Source: Providencia vermicola (GTDB lineage: Bacteria > Pseudomonadota > Gammaproteobacteria > Enterobacterales > Enterobacteriaceae). From it: 64,000 nucleotides of DNA. The stretch is taken from positions 871,001-935,000 of the forward strand of contig NZ_CP048796.1 in NCBI RefSeq assembly GCF_010748935.1. The letters run 5' to 3'. Both the position numbers and the translations under genes were made by a program. Below the pieces are notes generated by a model, which was not told where the DNA came from, ran no database searches, and was given only the letters and a program-made list of their open reading frames with translations. Positions 25,656 through 35,142 of the stretch are shown piece by piece; the first letter of the stretch is position 1; every line of letters starts with the position of its first letter.

Positions 25656-27960
25656 ATTCCCTTTTCACCTTTGTCAGACGTTTGGATTCATGTTGTTTAA
25701 ATTTATTATATAAATAGAAGCTAATGAATAATAATGAACTAAACAATATAACCATTAATAAGAATAAATGTTGGCTAAAAAACCATAGAACTAATCTATG
25801 CGGAGGAAGTTCTCCAGATAAAAATGATGGATTAATGCTTAAGTTTTTAATACTGTCAGCGTCACTGAATAAGAGAATGTCACCCGCATCGAGCGGCTGT
25901 CTTTCCGATTTTTTGATATCATTATAAAGCTTATTTAACTGTTCTGTATTTGTTGCAGTCAAAATTGTCACAACTTTATTTGAAGACCATGGAGATTGAA
26001 AACTGAGTATGCCTCGCCACTGATGAGTATTTGATAGAAAATCACTCACTATTTCGAATTGATTTTTCCACTCACCTAAAAGCAGTAGTTTTACTTTTTT
26101 GAATAACGAAGGTGAAATAATATTTAGATTTCCATTGCTATAGTGATAGGAGGTTCCTTTCATGAGCGATGTTACTGCTGGAATGTCTTTTATTTTAGCA
26201 ATAACAATGATATTTGAATTTTTTAATTTACTATGTGATTTTTGAGTATCACTCAGTATAGTTAAATGACTAACGGGAAAACCAGTAATACGACCTGATT
26301 TCTCCATGAGTTGTAACATTAAAACAATATCTTCTTTTTCCGGTTGTCTGTTCAATAACAGAACGGTATCTGAGAGATCTGCATATTTAGTGTATGGAAA
26401 TAATCCATTTAAAAACCAATGTGTATTAGGTAACTCGCCAAAATGAGATGCATCGCTAAGATCAATAGTTGAGTTTGTGAGTATTTGATTAACAAAACTC
26501 GCATTATTGATAATGTCACAAGCGATATTTTCATCGGTCTTAATATTGAAGTAAAAGCTGAGTTTATTTTCACCAATCAAACCTGAGTTATCAAGGTAGA
26601 GCATAGTACTGTTTTTTTGATTATGACCGAAGAAATCAGTAATTGCAGTAATGACACTGTTTTTATGAGCAGAAATATTTTTTAAAAATTGATAGTTTAG
26701 GGCAATTGTTAATATCGAATTATTCATATCTACCCAATTTTTTTTATCGAAAGAATAATTGATTTGTACTGGGATTTTATTCCCCGTTAACATGAAAGTA
26801 TCAGGAGGAACTTGAAAAGTAATATTCTTTTCCTCCAGTAAAAACAGTCGAGATTGCAACGCATCATTCGTTTTCATTATTTGGCTAAAAGGAATAGATT
26901 TTTTGAGTGGGAGCCAATTAGGGGCATCATAAGCTAATCGATTTTTAGAACGATAAGCGGGAACGTGTAAATGGTCGCTATCGCCATCGGGTAAATCCTC
27001 AGTGAAAAGCTGGTAAGCTGCTTGTCGTAACTCTTCTGCATTACGCCCACTTACGACTAAAATTTTATATTTTTGATTGATAGGATTATCAATAATTTTT
27101 AAATGCGGACCATCGGAATGCGCAAAGGATAAACCCGCAATCATTTCATTGGTTGTTGTAAATAAAACAGCATGCTTTTCAGGGATTTGGTCCAAATAAA
27201 CATGAAAGTGATTCTCTTTTTCTTCGCTTTTGATCCCAAAAATAGAAGCAACGATTGCTGAGGCGGCTAAAATATCTGGATTAGGCGAGGCGGAATAAAC
27301 AAACGCGAGTTCGTTTTTATTAATTTTTAGCGGATCTAAAAAGGGTCGAGGGAAGTCCATTAGGGATTTTCGTGTATTCATGAGTATCCCTTGCATCGCC
27401 ATAATGCTTGAAGGTGATATTTTGAGAGTTACATTTTTTAGATCTGGGCGCTGACATGTCCATTCGTTGTTAATAATGTCATCATTGCTAATAATTTGAA
27501 AATTAAGGTTATTTTTTGAGGATAAAACTGTGTTTGCTATTTTAAAAGTAAAAATAGCCTCATCTTTGCCAATTTGAGATAGCGGTATTGCACCTAACGA
27601 TTGATCATTTAAAGTGACCTGTAAGTTATCTTTTTCAATATTCTCAGCGCTATCGATGGAAAGGACGAGCTGCATTTCTGCATGAGTTGCAATAAAATCA
27701 TAAGGGAGCGTGAAACTGATCCCTGATTGCAGAGTATCGCCATTTAAAGTGACACCATGCGTTAATCCCATTTTTTTTAATGAAATTTCTTCTGCTGTAG
27801 TCTCAATCGCCTCTGTGTTATTCGCTAAATTATCATCTAATAAAAATGCTAATTGAGAGGGCAATTTATTATTTTCATCACTAAGTTCTACAGCAAAAAT
27901 AGCCGTAGTATGGGTCAGTAATGTATAGGCGATAAGCAAAAGCTTAAGATAGTTAAACAT
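25645..27960 (-). CDS. bcsB: Cellulose synthase periplasmic subunit B
   Basis: BcsB is the membrane-anchored periplasmic partner of BcsA. The start at 27960 was chosen because it opens a clean signal peptide (MFNYLKLLLIAYTLLTH, cleavage near IFA-VEL) and overlaps the bcsA stop by 8 bases; upstream in-frame starts lie inside bcsA. The 771-residue protein has alternating carbohydrate-binding and flavodoxin-like regions (LTHGVTLNGDTLQSGISFTL, PNPDILAASAIVASIFGIK, YKILVVSGRNAEELRQAAY) and a C-terminal anchor helix (LFLLMVILFSSLLFISFYLY). BcsA and BcsB together form the minimal synthase complex. Confidence 0.94.
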   Translation of the reverse strand: MFNYLKLLLIAYTLLTHTTAIFAVELSDENNKLPSQLAFLLDDNLANNTEAIETTAEEISLKKMGLTHGVTLNGDTLQSGISFTLPYDFIATHAEMQLVLSIDSAENIEKDNLQVTLNDQSLGAIPLSQIGKDEAIFTFKIANTVLSSKNNLNFQIISNDDIINNEWTCQRPDLKNVTLKISPSSIMAMQGILMNTRKSLMDFPRPFLDPLKINKNELAFVYSASPNPDILAASAIVASIFGIKSEEKENHFHVYLDQIPEKHAVLFTTTNEMIAGLSFAHSDGPHLKIIDNPINQKYKILVVSGRNAEELRQAAYQLFTEDLPDGDSDHLHVPAYRSKNRLAYDAPNWLPLKKSIPFSQIMKTNDALQSRLFLLEEKNITFQVPPDTFMLTGNKIPVQINYSFDKKNWVDMNNSILTIALNYQFLKNISAHKNSVITAITDFFGHNQKNSTMLYLDNSGLIGENKLSFYFNIKTDENIACDIINNASFVNQILTNSTIDLSDASHFGELPNTHWFLNGLFPYTKYADLSDTVLLLNRQPEKEDIVLMLQLMEKSGRITGFPVSHLTILSDTQKSHSKLKNSNIIVIAKIKDIPAVTSLMKGTSYHYSNGNLNIISPSLFKKVKLLLLGEWKNQFEIVSDFLSNTHQWRGILSFQSPWSSNKVVTILTATNTEQLNKLYNDIKKSERQPLDAGDILLFSDADSIKNLSINPSFLSGELPPHRLVLWFFSQHLFLLMVILFSSLLFISFYLYNKFKQHESKRLTKVKREYES

Positions 27961-30064
27961 GTTGCCGCTCTTCATTATTCTGTTTTGAAAGAAGAATCGA
28001 GTTATCCAATATTTTTTTATTTCTGCGGATAATAAATAATTCAAATGCGCATTGCAGGACATCTATAAACGATCTTAATGGCTTATCAGTAGGACTAAGA
28101 GGGGAAAACCAAGCATCTGCACGAGTTAAAACAACACGTACAACATCTCGCCGGACCGTATTGGTTAAATGATCAAATTCTAGACGTAGTTTTTGCTCGT
28201 CAACCCAAGCTTTTTTAATGGGAATTAATGCACTTTCCTTACCGATTCCAATTGCAATTTGTGTGATAACCCCTCGTTTATGGTGATGCTCAAGGGGGAA
28301 ATGAAGTCTTGCGCCACTCATGGATAAATCTATTGAGTGAGTTTCAATATGACTGCCATCAGCAAAGCATACAGTAACAGGAATTGATGCTGGAACCCGA
28401 GTAGCACGACGTAATTGTTTCGTTTCTTTTGCCACAGAGATTGATGCTAAAACAATCAGCAAACTATAAATAGCCCAGGTAAGATTGATAATGATGACGC
28501 CATCGTCAATGTCTTTATAGATACCTACAATCCATTTAAAGGAGGCAATACTAATTCCAGATAATAGGAGTAAAGCGACAATAATCAGTGGACGGACAGC
28601 ACGATGATCAAAGTAATTTTTATCTGTCAGGTCGCCTTTATCTGTGACGTTAAATTTGCCCAGTTTAGGGGATATTAAACTCATTAAGGTTGGTGGTATT
28701 AAATGAAATGCCATGACTGTTTCATAAATTTCCCCCCAAAATGAATAACGATAGTGACCAACCAGTTTTGAATTCACGTAGTTTGATGTGATCAAATGAG
28801 GTAAGGCGTAGGAAAATATTAAAGTAGCCGATGATGAAATGATATTTAGGCTAAATAAAATGAAAACGAGTGGCGATAAGAGGAAGATAGCTCTAGGTAA
28901 TCCATATTGGAAATGTAGCATTGCGTTTAAATAACAAATGCGTTGTACAAATGTTAGTCCTCTGCCAAGCAGTGGATTATCAATACGAAATATTTGTGTC
29001 ATTCCTCTAGCCCAGCGGATACGTTGATTAATATGTAAAGTTAATCTTTCAGTCGCTAAGCCAGCAGAAAGTGGAATATTTAAAAATGCCGTATTCCAGC
29101 CTTTACGCTGTAATTTAAGGGCGGTATGAGCATCTTCAGTAACCGTTTCAACTGCAAATCCGTTTGTCTCTTTGAGTGCACTACGGCGAATAACTGCACA
29201 TGAACCACAAAAGAACGCAGCATTCCAATTATCATTACCCTGTTGTACTGGCCCATAAAAAAGGGCTCCTTCATGTGGGACTCTTTTGGCTGCTGTTAAA
29301 TTACGTTCAAAAGGATCTTTAGAATAAAAATAATGCGGGGTCTGTATTAGAGCGAGTTTTTCATCTGCTAAGAAGGCACCTACAGTTGCTTGTAAAAACA
29401 CCCGAGTTGCAACATGGTCGCAGTCAAAAATACAGATCAGTTCACCGCTGGTTTTTGTTAATGCGTGGTTTAGGTTTCCTGCTTTTGCATGGCTATTATC
29501 AGGACGGATGATATAACCAACATTAATATCCTCTGCGAGTTGGCGGAATTCACTTCGTTTTCCATCATCTAATATATAAATATTTAATTTGTCTTTAGGG
29601 TATTCGATGCATTGAGCAGCAAGTGCCGTATCTTTAACAATATCAATGTGTTCATTATAGGTAGGGATAAACAAATCAACAGTTGGCCATAATGAAGTAT
29701 TCTTTGGCAATGGCTCTATTTTTCTTTGTAATGGCCAATATGTTTGAATATAACCGAATAATAAAATGGTGAGTGAATAAAGCTCCGCGATAAATAGCAA
29801 TGAACCTAAAAATAATTCTAGATATGAATCAAAATAGAGTGTTGTTGTCGCTCTCCACCAAACATAACGTGAAGTGCAAAGTAATGAAACTAAGATCATC
29901 ATGAGTTGCATTTTTTTGTTTTTAATTCTGCCAATACAAAATATAAATGCAACCAAAATTCCACCTAATATAAATTGCTTATCACTATCTAGAGGGATAA
30001 TGATTAATAGAAAAAATAAAACTATAAAGAATGCAGATATTAAGAGGTTGCGTATTTTTTGCAT
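27953..30064 (-). CDS. bcsA: Cellulose synthase catalytic subunit with PilZ domain
   Basis: Inner-membrane family-2 glycosyltransferase that polymerises UDP-glucose into beta-1,4-glucan. Helices fill residues 1-110. The catalytic domain shows DDG at 166-168, DCD at 214-216, the TED base at 309-311 and QRIRW at 347-351. Helices follow at about 380-545. A C-terminal PilZ domain has RRATR at 552-556 and DLSMSG at 579-584, the c-di-GMP-binding pair. Every key residue is present, so the enzyme should be c-di-GMP-activated. The 703-residue length is close to the type I form (E. coli 872 has an extra N-terminus). Confidence 0.97.
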   Translation of the reverse strand: MQKIRNLLISAFFIVLFFLLIIIPLDSDKQFILGGILVAFIFCIGRIKNKKMQLMMILVSLLCTSRYVWWRATTTLYFDSYLELFLGSLLFIAELYSLTILLFGYIQTYWPLQRKIEPLPKNTSLWPTVDLFIPTYNEHIDIVKDTALAAQCIEYPKDKLNIYILDDGKRSEFRQLAEDINVGYIIRPDNSHAKAGNLNHALTKTSGELICIFDCDHVATRVFLQATVGAFLADEKLALIQTPHYFYSKDPFERNLTAAKRVPHEGALFYGPVQQGNDNWNAAFFCGSCAVIRRSALKETNGFAVETVTEDAHTALKLQRKGWNTAFLNIPLSAGLATERLTLHINQRIRWARGMTQIFRIDNPLLGRGLTFVQRICYLNAMLHFQYGLPRAIFLLSPLVFILFSLNIISSSATLIFSYALPHLITSNYVNSKLVGHYRYSFWGEIYETVMAFHLIPPTLMSLISPKLGKFNVTDKGDLTDKNYFDHRAVRPLIIVALLLLSGISIASFKWIVGIYKDIDDGVIIINLTWAIYSLLIVLASISVAKETKQLRRATRVPASIPVTVCFADGSHIETHSIDLSMSGARLHFPLEHHHKRGVITQIAIGIGKESALIPIKKAWVDEQKLRLEFDHLTNTVRRDVVRVVLTRADAWFSPLSPTDKPLRSFIDVLQCAFELFIIRRNKKILDNSILLSKQNNEERQHV

Positions 30065-30105
30065 ATAGCTAACTCATAATGAAGTTATATTATATTTAAT
30101 GTCTT

Positions 30106-30432
30106 TTATTTCTTGCTAATGCTTGAAAAAAGGTCACTAAGAATAACTATTCGCTCAAGGTGTGGCTCTGATGCTACAGGATTATGATAATAGTTATGCT
30201 TATAATCCATAAAATGATCAAGTTCAGGTTGTGCGGACTGATTGCTATCTGTTTTTTCTTGAGTGATAGATGTGGCTTCCTCTTTTATATTCTCAGATAA
30301 TACAGGTTCTTTTTTTGTTGTTATATTTGATAATGTTTTCTCATTGTTGGAATGATTTTTCTCCTCTATTTCAAGAAAGGCGAAATTATCCATTTTAAGT
30401 TGGCGGCTTAATGAATTTAGATCATCGTACAT
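30106..30432 (-). CDS. BcsR/BcsP-family cellulose biosynthesis protein
   Basis: Begins at ATG 30432, preceded by AAGGTTAACT; an in-frame start at 30459 lacks a ribosome-binding site. The N-terminal MYDDLNSLSRQLKMDNFAFL resembles the short conserved motif of the BcsR/BcsP family, which in E. coli controls assembly and polar placement of the synthase. The middle (about residues 25-75) is polar, charged and probably disordered; the end is LERIVILSDLFSSI. It is the first gene of the operon, 41 bases before bcsA. The partner ATPase BcsQ is not present in the window. Family assignment rests on motif and position. Confidence 0.7.
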   Translation of the reverse strand: MYDDLNSLSRQLKMDNFAFLEIEEKNHSNNEKTLSNITTKKEPVLSENIKEEATSITQEKTDSNQSAQPELDHFMDYKHNYYHNPVASEPHLERIVILSDLFSSISKK

Positions 30433-30884
30433 AGTTAACCTTACCCTAAAAATAACCAAAGCAATTACTCATTTAATGGATGATTTTTACCATGGTCTTT
30501 TAGGTAAATCATCTTATTTTGATATAATATTTAGTTATAATATTGGATAAATTGCTTTGATTGATAATATGTAAACAATCTATAGAGATACATTATAGAA
30601 TTCGGAGACTTGATTTTTAAATATGATGTAATTGTGAAATTTGGATAAATAGTATTTATTGGTTCTTTTAAAATCAATAGCTATTTTGAATAAATAAAAT
30701 AGCTGAAAATATATATTGAAAAAATCTAAATTATGATTTATATACGACAATAATTGATAATTTAATATTAGATTAATTATTAATCATCTTTGATTGTTTT
30801 TATGACGATATATATAAAATGAAAATATCAAGATTTTTTTGTTATAGACAATCTATCTTTCTCGTTTGTTAAGTCATGGATTGG
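30433..30884. other. Gene-free, very A+T-rich promoter region of the cellulose operon
   Basis: About 450 bases with no credible reading frame between hpaA and bcsR/P. It must hold the cellulose promoter and is the second candidate junction where the module entered the hpa cluster. I could not find matching direct repeats at both ends by eye. Confidence 0.5.
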
Positions 30885-31772
30885 CTAATGAATGTTTTTA
30901 TCACGCCATTGGCTTGGTGAATCACCCACTAAGCGATTAAAGAAACGCGCAAAGTAGGCGGGATCTTTAAAGCCTAATTGGTAAGCAATTTCTGATACAG
31001 GACTGTCACAAAATAATAGCATGCGTTTCGCTTCTCGTAATATGCGGTCAAAAATTAATCGCTTAGGCGGTCGGTTAGCGAATCGCCGACACATATCTTT
31101 GAGTCGAGACTCGGTAACACCGAGTTTATTTGCGTATTCAGGAATAGAAAGATGCTCATGGTAGTGTGAGTCAATGAGTTGATTGAAACGTTGAAAGAGA
31201 TGATGCTCTCCTCTCACTCCACTGATAGGGTGATCGTCAAGTGGGATCGAACGTAAGAGAAAAGTAAATAAAGCTTGTGCTAAAGAGGATAAGACTTGGT
31301 CTCGGCCTGCGTAACTATTTGCGGATTCGCGAGCCATCAATGCCCAGTAATGACGAAAAGTTTCTAGATCATCCGGTTTATCAGCAACAGATAAACAAAT
31401 CGCTGGTATTGCAACGATATCTGGATTTGCGGGGTAGAGGGACTCTAATAATGGCGTTATTAGATCTTGCCTAACTGTGAGCACATGTCCGTCAGTATCT
31501 TCTTGAGTAAAAAAAGCATGGGGTACAGAAGGGGGCGTGAGAATAAATAATGGTGCTTGAACAGAATAACGTTGTTCATCAAGCTGTAATGTAATATGAC
31601 CTGTTTCCAGATAATGGAGTTGGAAAAAGCCATCATGTCGGTGAGCTTGCATATCGCGGCCAAAAAACGCCGCCATATTACCGAATGTTTGGTAATGAAC
31701 ATCATCATTCCCTTGTGTCTCATCATAATCTTTGCTGATATCGATATTAGTTATTAATGATGACACGACCAT
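30885..31772 (-). CDS. hpaA: AraC-family activator of 4-HPA catabolism
   Basis: HpaA activates hpaBC when 4-hydroxyphenylacetate is present. The 295-residue protein has an N-terminal cupin (DMQAHRHDGFFQLHYLETGH, FILTPPSVPHAFFTQED) that binds the aromatic acid. C-terminal AraC helices follow (LSIPEYANKLGVTESRLKDM and SEIAYQLGFKDPAYFARFFN, ending DSPSQWRDKN). GGGAG precedes the ATG. It follows hpaX as in E. coli, but its normal neighbour hpaB is displaced by the cellulose module. Confidence 0.93.
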   Translation of the reverse strand: MVVSSLITNIDISKDYDETQGNDDVHYQTFGNMAAFFGRDMQAHRHDGFFQLHYLETGHITLQLDEQRYSVQAPLFILTPPSVPHAFFTQEDTDGHVLTVRQDLITPLLESLYPANPDIVAIPAICLSVADKPDDLETFRHYWALMARESANSYAGRDQVLSSLAQALFTFLLRSIPLDDHPISGVRGEHHLFQRFNQLIDSHYHEHLSIPEYANKLGVTESRLKDMCRRFANRPPKRLIFDRILREAKRMLLFCDSPVSEIAYQLGFKDPAYFARFFNRLVGDSPSQWRDKNIH

Positions 31773-31794
31773 GTTCTCCCATTGTTCTGTTCAA

Positions 31795-31827
31795 TTAGAG
31801 CCGCACGGTATCATCGCGCGGCTCTAA
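31795..31827 (-). other. Hairpin between hpaX and hpaA
   Basis: TTAGAGCCGC / GCGGCTCTAA, a perfect 10-bp stem. Read with the operon (minus strand) no T-run follows, so it is more likely an mRNA-processing or stability element than a full terminator; the T-run is on the plus-strand side. Confidence 0.5.
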
Positions 31828-31848
31828 TCTTTTTCGTTATCTTAAATA

Positions 31849-33219
31849 TTAAGGTGTTGCTCTAGGGCGTGAATTTTTCATTGGTATCAATACTACCAGT
31901 ATAGCTCCGATTACCAGTAAACCCGCGACAAAATAGAGTCCGGAGTTGAAGCTACCTGTTTGATCCTTCAACCAACCGATTAAGAGTGGGCTAACCGCGG
32001 AACCAATATTACCTGTCGCGTTAATAACGGCAATACCAACAGCACGCGCGCGTAAACTAATAGATTGATCTGGGGTTGTCCAGAATACCGCCATAGCTGT
32101 AAATGACCCCGTCGATGCCATGATGATACCAATAAGTTGAATGACGGGATGATGTGTTAAGGCTGCCAATACCCAACCTGCTGCGGCAAATAGGTAAGGA
32201 AGTGCCGTGTGCATTTTACGCTCTTGTAACCTATCAGAGCGCCGACTCCAATAAATCATTCCCAATATGGTACAGAACTGAGGAATCGCAGTAAGTAAGC
32301 CGATCATGGCATTACTACTACCTTCGTTAAAGCTCTGCATAATTTGTGGTGTCCAGATATTAATTGCGCTGAGTGTATTCGTCAGGCAGAAATAAGCCAC
32401 AGTGTACATCAGAACGACAGGCGTAAAAATCTCTCTCCATAAGCTTTTATTTTGCAATGCAGTATGGCTTTTTGAACCATGTGGTTGGATAAGCTCTAAC
32501 TTATCTTGTTCCATCATCTCTTGGAGGCTTTCTTTGTCTTCTTTGGTCAACCATTTGGCTTTTTCTGGTGAATCATCCAGATAGAACCAAACAAGTACAC
32601 CTAAGATGACAGATGGGAAACCTTCTAGTAGGAACAGCCACTGCCAGCCTTTGAGGTCAAAGATGCCATCCATTTCGAGAATATAGCCAGATGCAAGGGA
32701 GCCAAATGCCATTGTGACAGGCATTGCGACCATGAATAAAGCGTTCGCTCGCGCACGGAAGTAAGCAGGGAACCAGTAGGTTAGATAGACCAGAATACCC
32801 GGTAAGAAGCCTGCTTCAGCCACCCCTACTAGCATTCGTAGGATATAGAGACTTGTCGGTCCGGTTGCAAACATGGTGGCTGTTGATGCGATCCCCCACA
32901 GCACCATAATGGTTGCGATCCAACGACGTGCACCGACAATACCCAACATAATATTACTTGGGATGCCAAATATGACATAGGTTGCATAAAACAGTGTGGC
33001 TGCAAGACCAAACATGGTGGATGTTAGGCCAATATCTTTCCCCATGGTTAAGCCAGCAAAACCAATATTAATACGATCGAGGAAAGAGAAAACAAAGAGT
33101 ACGAATAAAAATACAATCAATCGACGGAATAACTTTTTAATAACGCGTTGTTGTGGCTCAGTCAAATTCTTATGCTGCTCAGCAGGGTTTGGTTCAGCAA
33201 CGTTGGATAATTTGCTCAT
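31849..33219 (-). CDS. hpaX: 4-Hydroxyphenylacetate permease
   Basis: A 456-residue, 12-helix major facilitator protein of the anion:cation symporter family that imports 4-HPA. Diagnostic stretches are VFSFLDRINIGFAGLTMGKD, GARRWIATIMVLWGIAS and VAEAGFLPGILVYLTYWFP. The ATG at 33219 follows AGGGATTTACAA; an in-frame ATG at 33234 would itself encode that sequence and lacks a site. It lies between hpaI and hpaA as in E. coli, which supports the substrate. About 200 bases separate it from hpaI, enough for an internal promoter. Confidence 0.94.
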   Translation of the reverse strand: MSKLSNVAEPNPAEQHKNLTEPQQRVIKKLFRRLIVFLFVLFVFSFLDRINIGFAGLTMGKDIGLTSTMFGLAATLFYATYVIFGIPSNIMLGIVGARRWIATIMVLWGIASTATMFATGPTSLYILRMLVGVAEAGFLPGILVYLTYWFPAYFRARANALFMVAMPVTMAFGSLASGYILEMDGIFDLKGWQWLFLLEGFPSVILGVLVWFYLDDSPEKAKWLTKEDKESLQEMMEQDKLELIQPHGSKSHTALQNKSLWREIFTPVVLMYTVAYFCLTNTLSAINIWTPQIMQSFNEGSSNAMIGLLTAIPQFCTILGMIYWSRRSDRLQERKMHTALPYLFAAAGWVLAALTHHPVIQLIGIIMASTGSFTAMAVFWTTPDQSISLRARAVGIAVINATGNIGSAVSPLLIGWLKDQTGSFNSGLYFVAGLLVIGAILVVLIPMKNSRPRATP

Positions 33220-33418
33220 TTGTAAATCCCTCATTTATATGCATTTTATGCTGTTATGGGTACAAAAGGCTCTGAGGCAGCCATTAAATATGTCTGCCCT
33301 GTCGGCACATTGGTTGTTAATGTTGTTTTTCTTATGCCATTTATTGTGTATTTGTAGGGTAATAAAAATTACATCAATAAAATGACATAAGAAGTCTTTA
33401 CTACTGTATTAGCACTCA

Positions 33419-34225
33419 TTAATACACGCTTGGTGTATTGGATGTAACCTCAGTAACGGTATTGCCAAAGCGAGCTGCGAGTGCTTCTGCACCACGAGCT
33501 AACAATGTTGTATCAACACCCACCGCAACAAATAGTGCACCTAATTTTAAATAATGTTCAGCAACATCAGGTGCTGCCATTAAAATACCGGGTGCAATGC
33601 CCGCTGCGCGAATTTGTACGATCGCTTTTTCGATCACAGCTTTAACATCAGGGTGGTTTGGATTACCTGAATAGCCCATATCAGCGCTAAGATCAGCAGG
33701 GCCGATAAAGACACCATCAATGCCTTCAACTTGCAAAATTTCTGACAGGTTATTGATCGCTTCACGAGTTTCAACCTGTACAATGACGCACATCTCATCA
33801 TTGGCACGTTGCAGGTAATCAGGAATACGATTCCAGCGAGATGCCCGTGCTAAAGCACTGCCAACGCCACGGATCCCAGCAGGCGGGTAGCGTGTTGCAC
33901 GCACAGCTTGCTTGGCTTGCTCCGCATTCTGTACCATTGGCAGTAATAACGTCTGTGCACCAATATCTAATAGCTGTTTAATGATCACCGGATCATTCCA
34001 AGGCGGACGAACGACCGGTTGTGATGGATAAGGGGCAATCGCTTGTAACTGAGTTAAGATGGTTTGCACATTATTAGGTGCGTGTTCACCATCAATCAGC
34101 AGCCAGTCGAAGCCAGCTCCCGCAACAAGCTCTGCACTGTATGAACTGCATAATCCCAGCCATAAGCCAATTTGTGGTCGACCTTCTTTTAGGGCATGTT
34201 TAAATGAATTTTGTAGGATATCCAC
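33419..34225 (-). CDS. hpaI: 4-Hydroxy-2-oxoheptane-1,7-dioate aldolase
   Basis: Class II aldolase that splits 4-hydroxy-2-oxoheptanedioate into pyruvate and succinate semialdehyde, the last ring-derived step. The 268-residue protein has the HpcH/HpaI fold: [52 protein letters not shown] and [15 protein letters not shown] with the metal-binding glutamate, then [10 protein letters not shown]. The start is GTG, supported by AAGGAG five bases upstream. It follows hpaH by 9 bases. Its product succinate semialdehyde is the substrate of the dehydrogenase encoded two genes upstream. Confidence 0.96.
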   Translation of the reverse strand: MDILQNSFKHALKEGRPQIGLWLGLCSSYSAELVAGAGFDWLLIDGEHAPNNVQTILTQLQAIAPYPSQPVVRPPWNDPVIIKQLLDIGAQTLLLPMVQNAEQAKQAVRATRYPPAGIRGVGSALARASRWNRIPDYLQRANDEMCVIVQVETREAINNLSEILQVEGIDGVFIGPADLSADMGYSGNPNHPDVKAVIEKAIVQIRAAGIAPGILMAAPDVAEHYLKLGALFVAVGVDTTLLARGAEALAARFGNTVTEVTSNTPSVY

Positions 34226-34234
34226 GGTATCTCC

Positions 34235-35038
34235 TTAGACAAATCGGCAACTAACAGAACCCATCACACCATAATCCACATGAAATACATCCCCTTTACG
34301 AGCAGGCACTGGGCGAGTAAATGAACCACCTAGAATGATTTGTCCTGCTTCAAGTTGCACATTATGCGGAGCCAATTTATTCGCCAGCCAAGCCACACCA
34401 TTTGCTGGATGGTTCAGTACTGCGGCAGCGACACCGGATTCTTCAATGACACCGTTACGATAGAGTAACGCGCTGATCCAACGTAAATCGAGATCACGTG
34501 GTTTGATCGGTCTGCCCCCTAAGATGACCGCGGCATTTGCTGCGTTATCTGAGATCGTATCAAACACTTTGCGTGGGCGTTTTGTTTCAGGGTCAATACC
34601 ATGGCAGCGAGCATCAATCAGCTCCAGAGCCGGTATGACATAGTCTGTGGCGTTATAAACATCAAACAGCGTACAATTGGGTCCACTTAATGGTTTCGCT
34701 AAAACGAAAGCTAATTCAACCTCAATACGTGGAACAATAAAGCGATCGGTTGGAATTTCACAGCCATCGTCAAAAAACATATCATCAAGAAGTGCACCGT
34801 AGTCTGGCTCATCAATCTGAGAGCTAGCCTGCATCGCTTTAGATGTTAAGCCGATTTTATGGCCTTTTAGAGAACGTCCTTCAGCGATTTTTAAGCCAAC
34901 CCACTCACGTTGAATCGCATAAGCATCTTCAATCGTTATTTGTGGGTGATCCAATGATATCTGACGGATCTGTTCACGTGTTTTCTCAGCCTGATTAAGT
35001 CGCTGTGCAACTTGCGATATGATATCTTTTTGTAACAT
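34235..35038 (-). CDS. hpaH: 2-Oxohept-4-ene-1,7-dioate hydratase
   Basis: Adds water to 2-oxohept-4-ene-1,7-dioate, giving the HpaI substrate. The 267-residue length equals E. coli HpaH. Near-identical blocks include [60 protein letters not shown] (metal-binding glutamates) and [24 protein letters not shown] lies upstream at slightly long spacing. It is coupled to hpaI. Nothing is unusual within the gene; the long gap before it holds a hairpin. Confidence 0.96.
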   Translation of the reverse strand: MLQKDIISQVAQRLNQAEKTREQIRQISLDHPQITIEDAYAIQREWVGLKIAEGRSLKGHKIGLTSKAMQASSQIDEPDYGALLDDMFFDDGCEIPTDRFIVPRIEVELAFVLAKPLSGPNCTLFDVYNATDYVIPALELIDARCHGIDPETKRPRKVFDTISDNAANAAVILGGRPIKPRDLDLRWISALLYRNGVIEESGVAAAVLNHPANGVAWLANKLAPHNVQLEAGQIILGGSFTRPVPARKGDVFHVDYGVMGSVSCRFV

Positions 35039-35098
35039 GCGAGTATTGCTCCTGTTGAACTCTGCTTACCACGCAAGCAATGTAGGGCGCTTTCTAAC

Positions 35099-35123
35099 CC
35101 GCACTGCCCTTATGGCAGTGCGG
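35099..35123 (-). other. Hairpin between the succinate-semialdehyde dehydrogenase gene and hpaH
   Basis: CCGCACTGCC / GGCAGTGCGG with a 5-base loop and no following T-run. It marks the right-hand edge of the two inserted genes (transporter and dehydrogenase) in the hpa operon. A processing or partial-termination role is inferred. Confidence 0.5.
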
Positions 35124-35142
35124 TAATCTGTCAAAAATTCAA

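Noticed and set aside
17879-30884. Integrase, transposase or attachment repeats at the cellulose-module borders
   Set aside because: None seen by eye on either strand; the insertion idea rests on gene order and composition alone.
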